From contig DAIMZH010000005.1 in the NCBI GenBank assembly GCA_036734105.1, positions 1 through 64,000 on the forward strand: DNA of 64,000 nt, read 5' to 3'. Below the pieces are notes generated by a model. It ran no database searches and had not been told where the DNA came from. It saw only the letters and a program-made list of their open reading frames with translations. Both the position numbers and the translations under genes were made by a program. Below are positions 9,639 through 19,030 of the stretch, piece by piece. The DNA is from Azoarcus_F sp036734105 (GTDB lineage: Bacteria > Pseudomonadota > Gammaproteobacteria > Burkholderiales > Rhodocyclaceae). Every line of letters begins with the position of its first letter. Position 1 is the stretch's first letter.

Positions 9639-10907
9639 TCATCGGAACCCTTCAGCCGATGATGCTTTGCGTACGCGACCTTCCACGACAATACCCATCA
9701 ACACATCACCGTTGCCGTTGAAGGCTTCGTGGGATTCTCGTGAGAATGGTCTGCGATAGACCTTGATGACGCCCTCGACTGGCTCAAGCAAGGATTCGAG
9801 GGCTTCGCGAACGCGGTCGCCGTGGGTGCTGCCAGCTTGTTCGATGGCTGCGGCAAGCACAAGAAGCGAATCATAACCTTGTGCAGCGGCTGGGGGAACT
9901 GGTATGCGCACACTGCCGGTTCTTTGTCGCCATGCTTCCATGAATTCGGCGTGCGCCGGGTTTTCCGGATTGGGGACGAAGGTCTGCGGCATCCACACCC
10001 CTTCGGCGTTCGGCCCTGCGTCATCAATGAAGTTTGACATGGCCAGGGTCCAGCTTCCGATAATTGGCACATTCCAGCCAATTCTGGCGCGGGTGTTGGC
10101 GATGCGCGCCAGTTCTGGCCCTATGCCATAGGTCAGGATCACCTGTGCGCCGGCCGTCCGGGCACGATGCAGCATGGGCGTCATGTCTGCTTCAGCCAGG
10201 CGGAAACGTTCGACTGCGACCGGGACAATGCCATGTCGGCGCAAGGCGGTTTCAAGGTCACTGCGCCCAAGCTGGCCGTAATTGGTGGCGTCGTGAAAGA
10301 TGGCCACGCGTTTCAAACCGCGTTTGACCACCACCTCGTCGACGATCATCGCAGCCTGCAAGGTGTCGTTGGCTGCCATCCGGAAGATGAAGTTGTCCGG
10401 GTGCTCAGGCGGCAGAAACTGACGTGTTATCAGCGTGCCGGTTGCTACTGAAGTGATGACCGGCACGCCCGCCGACTGGTAATAGCGCTGGCTTGCCAAA
10501 GCGACGCCGGTGTTGACAACCCCCAGGCCCGCTATGATGCCGTCCGCTTCGATCATTTCACGAACGACTCTGGCACCGACCTCATTGCGTGCCTCGTCGT
10601 CGCGCTCTATCAGTTCAATCGGGCGTCCGAGCACACCTCCTTGCGCATTGATGCGTTCGGCGGCAATCCGGATGCCCTCACGCATTGATCGTCCCATCGG
10701 GCTTGAGCCACCGGTAAAAGGACCGGACACTCCGATGCGGATTGGCTGTGTTGATGTTTGTGTCGCCCCGGCATGCGCCAGCGGGACGGACATCAAGGCG
10801 AGCAGGGCAATCAGCGCGACCAGGGCGCAGCCACACCTGCGCAGCAACCTGAGACGATGACTTGCGTTCAACTGCCAGGGTGGATCTGACGCCGCCTGCA
10901 TACGCAT
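9639..10907 (-). CDS. Periplasmic substrate-binding protein, branched-chain amino acid (LivJ-like) family
   Basis: A type I periplasmic binding protein of 422 residues. The N-terminus has several arginines, a hydrophobic core (ALVALIALLALMSVPLAHA) and a probable signal-peptidase site after AHA. The mature part begins with PIRIGVSGPFTGG, typical of Peripla_BP_6/LivJ proteins, and keeps GGVLGRPIELIERDDEA. The ligand cannot be told from sequence. No ABC permease or ATPase gene is nearby; instead the gene is divergent from a PAS sensor kinase. The start is uncertain: ATGs at 10907 and 10901 are plausible, and the frame is open to 10994. Confidence 0.85.
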   Translation of the reverse strand: MRMQAASDPPWQLNASHRLRLLRRCGCALVALIALLALMSVPLAHAGATQTSTQPIRIGVSGPFTGGSSPMGRSMREGIRIAAERINAQGGVLGRPIELIERDDEARNEVGARVVREMIEADGIIAGLGVVNTGVALASQRYYQSAGVPVITSVATGTLITRQFLPPEHPDNFIFRMAANDTLQAAMIVDEVVVKRGLKRVAIFHDATNYGQLGRSDLETALRRHGIVPVAVERFRLAEADMTPMLHRARTAGAQVILTYGIGPELARIANTRARIGWNVPIIGSWTLAMSNFIDDAGPNAEGVWMPQTFVPNPENPAHAEFMEAWRQRTGSVRIPVPPAAAQGYDSLLVLAAAIEQAGSTHGDRVREALESLLEPVEGVIKVYRRPFSRESHEAFNGNGDVLMGIVVEGRVRKASSAEGFR

Positions 10908-11120
10908 CCGATCTGTTCTCGTTATGGTTAGATCGCGCAGCTTGTGCGCGTCACGTTTTTCGCTACTGTATTCCGATAGGGGTAGTTTCGACATTGCCGA
11001 AAACCCGAAGTGGTAGGCAAGCGGGTGAGTTTTCGCGGCAGCGGTCCGGATGTCGCGACGTGTGCAGGCAATGCCGGGGCTGCAAAGTGTGCCGATAAGG
11101 GAAACACCCGATTACCCGTT

Positions 11121-11144
11121 CTTGATGGTTCTGTGATCATCAAG
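11121..11144. promoter_or_regulatory. Inverted repeat, candidate operator in divergent gap
   Basis: CTTGATG (11121-11127) and CATCAAG (11138-11144) form a perfect 7-bp inverted repeat with a 10-base spacer. It sits in the 366-base gap (10908-11273) between the divergent binding-protein and sensor-kinase genes. Arm spacing of one to two helical turns suits a dimeric regulator. Which protein binds is unknown. Nothing else in the gap was convincing. Confidence 0.35.
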
Positions 11145-11273
11145 CCGACTATTCGCACCAGTCTGCTTATGCAAGGTGCCCCTCCAAGCCGCTTATTCGC
11201 CGTCAAATGCCAACCATGTCCCAACTGCGTCTGATGCTGGCCTTCGGTTTTGCCGACTTCCTGGAAGCCCGGC

Positions 11274-13979
11274 ATGACTGAGTATCGCAGCATCCACAAG
11301 ACCGCTCGCTGGTACTGGATCGCTCCCTATATTGCGGTTGGCGTGTTCGCCATCACCATGCTTTTGCTGGTCTGGTTTCTGCAGGCGCGTGAGACAGACA
11401 GCCAGCGCAATGCAGTCGCGCGTGATGTGCAATGGGCCGAGCAGACCATTCGGTTGCACATGCAGGGCACCGAGGAGGCATTGCAGCAACTTGCCCGCGA
11501 CATTGGTCTGGGAGTGGTGGATGCAGACGGATTCCAGTTGCGTGCGAATCAGCACATCGCCAACCATCCCGAGCTGACCAACGTGGTGCTGGTCAGCGCC
11601 GACAAGGCTGTCGTCTGGAGTGCGCCATTCGATTCGGTCGACTGGTTGTCGGGCGAGCTCTTGTCAGGTTTGCAGACTCAGCCATTTTTCAATGCCCGTG
11701 AGTTGGGGCGGTTGAGCTATGGCGACGCCTATGTCAACACCCAGGACAGAGTGGTGCTGGAGTTGTATGTGCCAGTGCGTAGAGGTCGCGAGTTTGTCGG
11801 TGCGGTGGTGGCGGTGTATTCGGTGGAGCGCATGGTTCGCCATCTGGTACCAAGCTGGTTTGCCGAAAAATACCGTCTTGCGCTGATCAGTCCCAAGGGC
11901 GAGATACTCGCGGTGAACCCGGGGGTGCTGGATCTTGATGAGACAGTCTCCTTCGACATCGCGCTCGATCCGCCGGGCAACGGATTGCGGCTGCGGGCCA
12001 CGGCGTATCGCACTGACGGCCAGTTGCCTGAGGCCTTGCCAGTGGCGATGACGATTGGTCTGGCGATCATCGTGCTGTGGAGCCTGTGGTTGTTGCGGGT
12101 GCATGTGCGTCGCCGTGTGCAGGTTGAAAAGGAGCGCGATCGCTTGTTCAACCTGTCGCTCGATCTGCTGTGCATTGCGGGTCTGGATGGCGCCTTCCGG
12201 CGCTGCAATCCGGCTTTTGAGCGGGTGCTGGGGCACGACCCGGAGCAGTTGCCAGGTCGCGCCTTGCTTGACATTGTGCGCAGTGACGACGTGGCCGAAA
12301 CCCTCACGCAATTGCGGCGTTTGTCCGAAGGAGAGCCATGCGCCTTTGAAAACCGCTGCCGCTGTGCAGATGGCACTTATCGCTGGCTGTCTTGGAGCAT
12401 CAATCCTGTGCTGGATGAGGGGCTGGTCTATGCGGTTGCGCACGATATCAGCGGACGCAAGGCCACCGAGGATGCGCTGCGGGCAGAGTCCGCCTTCCGC
12501 AAGGCGATGGAGGAGTCGGTCATCACCGGCATGCGGGCCATCGACCTTTCCGGTCGCATCATTTATGTCAATTCGGCGTTTTGTCGGCTGGTTGGCTTCA
12601 GCGAACAGGAGTTGGTCGGCGCTGAGGCACCCTTTCCCTACTGGCCGGAAGAGGATGTCGAGTCCTGCTTGCGCAACCTTCAACTCACCCTGTCTGGTGG
12701 CGCACCATCGAGCGGTTTTGAAATGCGCATCCGGCGGCGAGATGGCAAGCGGCTGGATGCGCGCTTCTACCTGTCGCCGCTGATTGACCTGACCGGCAAG
12801 CAAACCGGCTGGATGGCCTCGGTGACCGACATCACAGAACCCAAGCGTATTCGTGAGGCGCTGGAAGAGGCCCAGCAGCGCTTTGAAGCTGTGCTGGACG
12901 GGCTGGATGCGGCGGTGTTTGTGGCGGATGTTCAGAGCGATGAGGTTTTGTTTGCCAACCGGGCGTTCAAAAACATCTACGGTTTTGATGCGGTGGGGCG
13001 TACCGCGCGCGGTCTGGCTGTTCCGCAACCGGAGCGCCGGGACTATCTGGTCAAGCTGCGCACCATTGATGTTGGCGATCTGCCGAAGGAGTTGTTCGAT
13101 GGCGAGATGCAACATCCCTTGTCCGGTCGTTGGTATCACGTGCGTGAGCACGCTACCCGCTGGGTTGATACACGGGTGGTGCGCCTGGGCATCGCCACCG
13201 ATATTACCGATCGCAAGCAGAGCGCGGAGTCAAGCCAGCAGCAGGCGGACAGGTTGCAGCACACGTCACGCCTGATCACCATGGGCGAAATGGCCTCGAC
13301 GCTGGCACATGAGCTCAATCAACCGCTGTCGGCCATTGCCAATTACTGCATGGGTTGCGTCACCCGACTTGAATCTGGCAAGTTCCGGCAGGAAGACTTG
13401 CTGGCTGCAATGCAAAAAGCCAGTTTTCAGGCCGAACGCGCTGGCAAGATCATTCGGCGGGTGCGTGAGTTTGTCAAAAAGAGCGAACCGCGCCGCAGCC
13501 CGACCCGTCTGCAGGAGGTCATCGACGACGCCATCGGTTTTGTTGGTATTGACGCCAAAAGGATGAGCGGCAGCATAAGTGTCGACATGCCGGCGGATCT
13601 GCCGCTGGTTCATGCGGACCGGATCATGATCGAGCAGGTGGTCATCAATCTTGTCAGGAACGGATTGGACGCCATGTCCAGCCTGCCTCGGCAAGAGCGT
13701 GTGCTGGTGTTGCGCGTACGTTCGACCGGTGTGCGTCATGTAGAGGTGTCGGTGATAGACCGTGGCCACGGCATTGACGAGGAGGGTATGGCCCAGTTGT
13801 TTTCGCCGTTTTATTCCACCAAGCCTGACGGCATGGGGATGGGGCTCAACATCTGTCGTTCCATCATCGAGTTCCACGATGGCCGACTGACTGTCGCAGC
13901 CAACCCGGATGGCGGTACTATCTTCACTTTCACCCTACCCGTAGAGGCCGCCAATGAACATGTCGCACGCCGAGCCTGA
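11274..13979 (+). CDS. Membrane-bound multi-PAS sensor histidine kinase
   Basis: A protein of 901 residues. A transmembrane segment at about 14-37 precedes a periplasmic sensor region (about 38-255) and a second membrane segment (about 258-276). Three PAS domains follow (about 290-400, 405-525 and 535-650), then HisKA with LAHELNQPLS (phospho-acceptor His 679) and a C-terminal ATPase domain with N, G1 (DRGHGID) and G2 (GMGMGLNICRSIIE) boxes. The architecture is FixL/TodS-like. The ATG at 11274 has GGAAG 6 bases upstream. The 3' end overlaps the regulator gene by 26 bases. The divergent binding protein may present its ligand, but that is inference. Confidence 0.9.
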   Translation: MTEYRSIHKTARWYWIAPYIAVGVFAITMLLLVWFLQARETDSQRNAVARDVQWAEQTIRLHMQGTEEALQQLARDIGLGVVDADGFQLRANQHIANHPELTNVVLVSADKAVVWSAPFDSVDWLSGELLSGLQTQPFFNARELGRLSYGDAYVNTQDRVVLELYVPVRRGREFVGAVVAVYSVERMVRHLVPSWFAEKYRLALISPKGEILAVNPGVLDLDETVSFDIALDPPGNGLRLRATAYRTDGQLPEALPVAMTIGLAIIVLWSLWLLRVHVRRRVQVEKERDRLFNLSLDLLCIAGLDGAFRRCNPAFERVLGHDPEQLPGRALLDIVRSDDVAETLTQLRRLSEGEPCAFENRCRCADGTYRWLSWSINPVLDEGLVYAVAHDISGRKATEDALRAESAFRKAMEESVITGMRAIDLSGRIIYVNSAFCRLVGFSEQELVGAEAPFPYWPEEDVESCLRNLQLTLSGGAPSSGFEMRIRRRDGKRLDARFYLSPLIDLTGKQTGWMASVTDITEPKRIREALEEAQQRFEAVLDGLDAAVFVADVQSDEVLFANRAFKNIYGFDAVGRTARGLAVPQPERRDYLVKLRTIDVGDLPKELFDGEMQHPLSGRWYHVREHATRWVDTRVVRLGIATDITDRKQSAESSQQQADRLQHTSRLITMGEMASTLAHELNQPLSAIANYCMGCVTRLESGKFRQEDLLAAMQKASFQAERAGKIIRRVREFVKKSEPRRSPTRLQEVIDDAIGFVGIDAKRMSGSISVDMPADLPLVHADRIMIEQVVINLVRNGLDAMSSLPRQERVLVLRVRSTGVRHVEVSVIDRGHGIDEEGMAQLFSPFYSTKPDGMGMGLNICRSIIEFHDGRLTVAANPDGGTIFTFTLPVEAANEHVARRA

Positions 13980-14595
13980 CCAGGCAGTCTATATCGTTGA
14001 TGACGACGAGGCCTTGCGCGACTCTCTGGTGTGGTTGCTGGAATCCAGCGGCTATCAGGTGTTTGCCTATGATTCCGGCGAGGCCTTTCTCAAGGCTTAT
14101 TCGCTCGATATGAAGGGTTGTCTGGTGCTTGATGTGCGCATGCCCGGCATGAGCGGACTGGAACTGTTTGATGCGCTGCAGGAACAGCACTGCGTTCTGC
14201 CCGTCATTTTCATCACTGGTCATGGCGATGTGCCGATGGCGGTGCGGGCGGTCAAGCGCGGTGCCATGGATTTCATCGAGAAACCCTTCGGCGACCGCGA
14301 CATTCTTGGCCTGATCGACGAGAGCCTGACCACGGAGCGCAACAACCGGACTCAGCGCACGAAAGAGGCGGATGTGTCGCGACGATTGTCCGAGTTGACT
14401 CAGCGTGAGCGTGAAGTGCTTGACCTGATCATTGTCGGCAAACTGAACAAACAGATTGCCGACATACTGTGCATCAGCATCAAGACGGTAGAAGTGCATC
14501 GCGCCCGTGTGATGGAAAAAATGGGGGCCAATTCGTTGGCGGAGCTCGTGCAGCAGGTCATGACCAGCGAAGCGGTGGCGGCCCGGAGTGTCTGA
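13954..14595 (+). CDS. FixJ/NarL-type response regulator
   Basis: A protein of 213 residues. The receiver domain (about 1-125) has the acidic pocket VDDDE, phospho-acceptor Asp60 in LVLDVRMPG, the switch Thr in FITGHGD and Lys in IEKPF. The C-terminal LuxR-type helix-turn-helix (about 145-205) contains LTQREREVLDLI and KTVEVHRARVMEKM. It overlaps the kinase gene by 26 bases, so it is almost certainly the cognate partner. ATGs at 13954 and 13960 both fit. Targets are unknown; the divergent binding-protein gene is the obvious candidate. Confidence 0.93.
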   Translation: MNMSHAEPDQAVYIVDDDEALRDSLVWLLESSGYQVFAYDSGEAFLKAYSLDMKGCLVLDVRMPGMSGLELFDALQEQHCVLPVIFITGHGDVPMAVRAVKRGAMDFIEKPFGDRDILGLIDESLTTERNNRTQRTKEADVSRRLSELTQREREVLDLIIVGKLNKQIADILCISIKTVEVHRARVMEKMGANSLAELVQQVMTSEAVAARSV

Positions 14596-14653
14596 TCGGC
14601 AGGTTTTCTGCGAGCTTTGAAACGGCGGGGCTGGCCCGCTTGAGTGGTCTTCC

Positions 14654-16399
14654 ATGTCTTACGTAAACGGCGTGCTCTTGCTGGGTGGTGTGCTTTTGTT
14701 TGTCAGCGTCATGGCAAGCACGCTGACTGCACGCCTTGGTCTGCCGTTGCTGCTGCTGTTTCTCGTTGTGGGCATGCTGGCCGGCGAGGAAGGGCTGGGT
14801 GGCATTGTCTTTCACGACTTCTCCACCACCATGCTGGTGGCGCAACTGGCCCTGGCAGTCATCCTGCTCGACGGTGGTTTGCGCACCAAAACCACCACAC
14901 TGCGGGTTGCCTTGAGACCAGCGGCAACCCTCGCGACGGCAGGTGTGGTGCTGACCGCGCTTGCTCTGGGTGTGTTCGCCACCTGGCTGTTTGGTGTGGA
15001 CTGGCGCATCGGCTTGCTGCTGGCGGCGATTGTGGGTTCGACTGATGCGGCTGCCGTGTTCTCGTTGCTGCGCAATAGCGGTGTGCGCTTGAATGATCGT
15101 GTCAAGGCTACGCTGGAGGTGGAGTCCGGCGCAAACGACCCCATGGCCATCATGATGGTCACTGTGCTGGTGGAGATGATCATCAGCCCGGGTGAGCGCG
15201 ACGGCTGGGCATACGCGGTGATGTTGCTGCAACAACTGGCGTTTGGTGCCTTGCTCGGCTGGCTCGGCGGGGTGGTGCTGGCCAATCTGCTCTATCGCGT
15301 CAGGCTGGCCGAAGGCCTGTATGCACTGCTAATTGTATCGGGTGGTTTGATGGTGTTTGCTTTCGCCAACATGATCGGTGGCAGCGGCTTTCTGGCGGTG
15401 TATGCGGCTGGCCTGATCATTGGCAACCGGCGCTGTCATGCCACCGAGCATGTGTTGCGGGTCATGGACGGCCTGGCCTGGCTGGCTCAGGCCGGCATGT
15501 TTCTGGCTCTTGGCCTGCTGGTCACCCCGTCCCATCTGCTGGAACACGCACCGCGTGCGCTGGCCATGGCGGTTTTTCTGATGTTGGTTGCGCGTCCGCT
15601 GGCGGTGTGGCTGTGCCTGTTGGGGCAGCGCTTCAAGGCGCGCGAGGTGGTCTATATTTCCTGGGTTGGCCTGAGGGGGGCAGTGCCCATTGTGCTGGCC
15701 ATCTTTCCGCTGATGATGGGGGTGCCGCATTCCCTGGTGCTGTTCGAGGTGGCTTTTGCGGTGGTGCTGGTGTCGTTGCTGGTGCAGGGTTCGACCGTGC
15801 CGGTGCTGGCACGCTTGCTCAAGGTAGTGGTGCCGCCGCGTCCCGAACCGGCCGACCGGCTTGAGGTGTGGGTGGGTGCCAACGAGACCCTGGACCTGAT
15901 GGAATATCGCGTCGGCAAGCGCTCCCGCGCCGAAGGCATGCAGCCAGACACCTTGCTGTCCAATGAGGCCGGCCCCGAGGCGCGCTGCGCCTCCTTGTTG
16001 CGCAGCGAGCGCACCATTCCGCTCAACCGGGCGACCCGGTTGCGCGATGGTGACGCGCTGTGGGTGATTGCGCCGGATGATATGGCGGAGCGACTCGCCG
16101 AAGCCTTTGCACCGGGTGCCGAAAATGAATTGAGCGCCAACGCCAGCTTTTTTGGTGAATTCACGGTGGCCGCAGACTGCCTGGCTGGTGACCTGGCCGC
16201 TGCCTATGGTCTGGCGCTGGAGCCCGGCGAGGTCGGGCTGAGCATTGCCCAGTTGCTGGTGCGTAGACTGGAACGCCACGCCGTGGAAGGTGACAGAATC
16301 AACGTCGGCACCTTCGAGCTCACCGTGCGCCATGTCAACAACAAGGGCGAGATAGACAAGGTTGGCTTGAAGTGCCCGATGGCGTTGCCGCTGTTGTAA
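14654..16399 (+). CDS. nhaP2: Potassium/proton antiporter, CPA1/NhaP2 type
   Basis: An inner-membrane K+/H+ antiporter of 581 residues, close to the family length. About 12 transmembrane segments span roughly 1-390, with the ion-pathway motifs GSTDAAAVFS and ESGANDP. A cytoplasmic tail carries an RCK_C/TrkA-C-like domain (about 400-480) and a CorC/HlyC-like domain (about 490-580), the pattern of NhaP2 (CvrA). It lies 58 bases after the response regulator and could be co-transcribed with it, but no functional link is evident. The ion specificity is from family knowledge. Confidence 0.9.
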   Translation: MSYVNGVLLLGGVLLFVSVMASTLTARLGLPLLLLFLVVGMLAGEEGLGGIVFHDFSTTMLVAQLALAVILLDGGLRTKTTTLRVALRPAATLATAGVVLTALALGVFATWLFGVDWRIGLLLAAIVGSTDAAAVFSLLRNSGVRLNDRVKATLEVESGANDPMAIMMVTVLVEMIISPGERDGWAYAVMLLQQLAFGALLGWLGGVVLANLLYRVRLAEGLYALLIVSGGLMVFAFANMIGGSGFLAVYAAGLIIGNRRCHATEHVLRVMDGLAWLAQAGMFLALGLLVTPSHLLEHAPRALAMAVFLMLVARPLAVWLCLLGQRFKAREVVYISWVGLRGAVPIVLAIFPLMMGVPHSLVLFEVAFAVVLVSLLVQGSTVPVLARLLKVVVPPRPEPADRLEVWVGANETLDLMEYRVGKRSRAEGMQPDTLLSNEAGPEARCASLLRSERTIPLNRATRLRDGDALWVIAPDDMAERLAEAFAPGAENELSANASFFGEFTVAADCLAGDLAAAYGLALEPGEVGLSIAQLLVRRLERHAVEGDRINVGTFELTVRHVNNKGEIDKVGLKCPMALPLL

Positions 16400-16486
16400 T
16401 GGTGAGTTGGCGACATTGAACATCGTAAGCGCGTCGATTGTGCAGGGTATGCGTTAAAATCCCGGTTTTTATCGAGGGTTTCGAGC

Positions 16487-17362
16487 ATGACCGCACGCAG
16501 GATAGATGGAAAGGCGCTCGCCGACCAGGTGAGGGAAGAGATCGCGGTTCGCGCCAAAGAGCTGAATGAACGCGGTGAGCAGCCTTGCCTGGCCGTCATT
16601 CTGGTGGGTACTGATGCGGCCTCGTCGGTATATGTTCGCAACAAGGTGGCGGCCTGTGAGAAGGCGGGCATCCGCTCGCTGCGCCACGATTTTCCGCCAG
16701 ACGCCGACCCCAAGGTGGTCATCGACCTGCTGGCCGAGCTCAACGGCGACAGCTCGGTGCACGGCATTCTGGTGCAGTTGCCCTTGCCCCCGCAGTTTGA
16801 CGAAACCGAGGTGCTGGAAGCGATCAGCGTCGACAAGGACGTCGACGGTTTTCACGCCGAAAACGTTGGCAGACTGTCACAGGGGCGCGAGGCCTTTCTA
16901 CCGTGCACCCCGCATGGCGTCATGAAGATGTTCGAATCCGAAGGCATCAAGCTGCAGGGCGCCGAGGCAGTGGTCATCGGGCGCTCCAACATCGTCGGTA
17001 AGCCCATGGCCATGTTGCTCACCAACGCCGGTGCCACCGTCACGGTGTGTCACTCTCGCACACGCGATCTTGCCTTTCACACCCGCCGCGCCGATATCGT
17101 GGTGGCGGCGGTCGGCAAGGCGCGTTTTGTCACCGGCGACATGCTGAAACCCGGCGCGGTGGTCATCGACGTTGGCATCAACCGGCTGACCGAAGGCGAC
17201 GAAGCAGGTAAGTTGTGCGGCGATGTCGACTATGTTTCGGCCAGTGAAGTGGCTGGCTGGATCACCCCGGTGCCTGGCGGGGTTGGCCCGATGACCATTA
17301 CCATGCTGCTCGAAAACACCGTGATTTCCGCTGAACGCGCCGCAGCGCGCAAGGGACGTTGA
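16487..17362 (+). CDS. folD: Bifunctional methylene-THF dehydrogenase/methenyl-THF cyclohydrolase
   Basis: FolD interconverts 5,10-methylene- and 10-formyl-tetrahydrofolate, supplying one-carbon units for purines. The 291 residues include the signature YVRNKVAACEKAG with the catalytic Lys, VQLPLPPQ, and the NADP loop VIGRSNIVGKPMA, ending with the PVPGGVGPMT motif. The ATG at 16487 starts within ACCGCACGC context shortly after a TAAAAT -10-like hexamer at 16455, though no good -35 was found. purE begins 1 base after its stop, forming a one-carbon/purine operon. Confidence 0.97.
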   Translation: MTARRIDGKALADQVREEIAVRAKELNERGEQPCLAVILVGTDAASSVYVRNKVAACEKAGIRSLRHDFPPDADPKVVIDLLAELNGDSSVHGILVQLPLPPQFDETEVLEAISVDKDVDGFHAENVGRLSQGREAFLPCTPHGVMKMFESEGIKLQGAEAVVIGRSNIVGKPMAMLLTNAGATVTVCHSRTRDLAFHTRRADIVVAAVGKARFVTGDMLKPGAVVIDVGINRLTEGDEAGKLCGDVDYVSASEVAGWITPVPGGVGPMTITMLLENTVISAERAAARKGR

Positions 17363-17363
17363 T

Positions 17364-17870
17364 ATGAGCGACACACAGGCCACAGCCCAGACGCCGCTGG
17401 TCGGCATCATCATGGGCTCGAACTCCGACTGGCCAACCATGAAAGCGGCCGCCACCATACTTGAAGATTTCGGCGTGCCATTCGAGGCCCGGGTAGTGTC
17501 AGCCCACCGCACCCCTGACCTGATGTTTGAATATGCCGAACAAGCCCGCGCGCGTGGCCTCAAGGCCATCATCGCCGGTGCGGGTGGTGCCGCACATCTG
17601 CCCGGCATGGTGGCTGCCAAGACCACCTTGCCGGTGCTTGGCGTGCCGGTTCAGTCACGTGCGCTGAGTGGTCAGGATTCGCTGCTGTCCATCGTGCAGA
17701 TGCCCAAAGGCGTGCCGGTGGCCACCTTTGCCATCGGCGAGGCTGGTGCTGCCAACGCGGCCCTGTTTGCGGTGTCTTTGCTGGCCAATGAGGATGACGC
17801 AATGGCCGACAAGCTTGCCGAATTCCGTGACCGGCAGACGCGCGCCGTGCTCGACATGAAACTCGATTAA
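17364..17870 (+). CDS. purE: N5-carboxyaminoimidazole ribonucleotide mutase
   Basis: PurE converts N5-CAIR to CAIR in purine synthesis. The 168-residue protein shows the class I pattern IIMGSNSDWPTM, the catalytic-site VSAHRTPD and GAGGAAHLPGM. It sits 1 base after folD and 13 bases before purK, whose product makes its substrate. Confidence 0.97.
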   Translation: MSDTQATAQTPLVGIIMGSNSDWPTMKAAATILEDFGVPFEARVVSAHRTPDLMFEYAEQARARGLKAIIAGAGGAAHLPGMVAAKTTLPVLGVPVQSRALSGQDSLLSIVQMPKGVPVATFAIGEAGAANAALFAVSLLANEDDAMADKLAEFRDRQTRAVLDMKLD

Positions 17871-17883
17871 GAGGCTTCACCCC

Positions 17884-19029
17884 ATGATTCTGCCGCCTGC
17901 CACGCTCGGCATGCTCGGTGGCGGCCAGCTTGGCCGCTTCTTTGTTTCCGCCGCCCACGAAATGGGCTACAAGGTGTGGGTGCTCGATCCGGACCCCAAC
18001 AGCCCGGCCGCACTCATCGCCGACCGTCACCTGATTGCATCCTACGACGACTACGTCGCACTCGACGAAATGGCCGCCCACTGCGCGGCGGTCACCACCG
18101 AATTCGAGAATGTGCCCGCTGGCACCCTCGACTATCTCGCCAAGTTCGTCACGGTGCATCCCTCGGCAGCCGCTGTGTCGGTATGTCAGAACCGGATTGC
18201 CGAAAAGCGTTTTCTGGCTGATCACGGCATCGCCCACGGGCCGGTTGCCGTCATCGAAACCGAAGCCGACCTGCAGGCGGCAGATGCAAGCCTGTTTCCG
18301 GCAGTGCTCAAGGTGGCGCGCTTTGGTTACGACGGCAAAGGGCAGGCGAGGGTGCGCAACCACGAAGAAGCCGTGCACGCCTTTCACGCCTTCCACAGCG
18401 AACCCTGCGTGCTCGAAAAGATGCTCACGCTGGATTTCGAGCTGTCCGTGGTGCTGGCGCGTGATGCCCAAGGCGCATTGCGTTGCTACCCACCGGGCGA
18501 AAACCGGCACCTCAAGGGTATCCTCGATGTCACCATCGCGCCGGCCCGCGCCAGCGCCGAACAACGCGATCAGGCGCAAGGCATGGCCTGCCGCATTGCC
18601 GAAGCGCTCAACTACGTCGGCACGCTGGGGGTGGAGTTTTTTGTCAGCCGGGGCAAGTTGCTGGTCAATGAAATGGCGCCGCGTCCGCACAACAGCGGGC
18701 ACCACACCATAGACGCATGCGTCACCAGTCAATATGAACAACAGGTGCGTGCACTTTGCGGCCTGCCGCTGGGCGAACCCCGCCAGCACTCGTCAGCGGT
18801 CATGGTCAACCTGCTGGGAGACTTGTGGCAAGGAGACAGCCATCGCCATGAGCCGGACTGGTCGGTGCTGCACGGCGTACGTGGTCTGCGTCTGCACCTC
18901 TACGGCAAACATCAAGCCAGACCGGGCCGCAAGATGGGCCACTTTACGGTAATCGGCGAGCACATGCCCGAGGTGCTGCAACACGCGCTGGCCGCGCGCG
19001 CATCCATTGGCATTCGGGACGAAGACTGA
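17884..19029 (+). CDS. purK: N5-carboxyaminoimidazole ribonucleotide synthase
   Basis: An ATP-grasp enzyme that carboxylates AIR with bicarbonate to N5-CAIR, the substrate of PurE. The 381 residues begin with the typical LGMLGGGQLGRF loop and contain TTEFENVP, KVARFGYDGKGQ and the active-site region NEMAPRPHNSGHHT. The gene follows purE and ends 1 base before the sua5 ATG, consistent with one transcript. Confidence 0.97.
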   Translation: MILPPATLGMLGGGQLGRFFVSAAHEMGYKVWVLDPDPNSPAALIADRHLIASYDDYVALDEMAAHCAAVTTEFENVPAGTLDYLAKFVTVHPSAAAVSVCQNRIAEKRFLADHGIAHGPVAVIETEADLQAADASLFPAVLKVARFGYDGKGQARVRNHEEAVHAFHAFHSEPCVLEKMLTLDFELSVVLARDAQGALRCYPPGENRHLKGILDVTIAPARASAEQRDQAQGMACRIAEALNYVGTLGVEFFVSRGKLLVNEMAPRPHNSGHHTIDACVTSQYEQQVRALCGLPLGEPRQHSSAVMVNLLGDLWQGDSHRHEPDWSVLHGVRGLRLHLYGKHQARPGRKMGHFTVIGEHMPEVLQHALAARASIGIRDED

Positions 19030-19030
19030 C

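Noticed and set aside
11664..13151. A 495-codon open frame on the minus strand opposite the sensor kinase
   Set aside because: No recognisable domain; the opposite strand has transmembrane, PAS and kinase motifs throughout.
16455..16460. TAAAAT as a folD promoter
   Set aside because: No acceptable -35 at 16-18 bases; TTGTGC at 16438 is only 11 bases away, so I mention it only in the folD entry.
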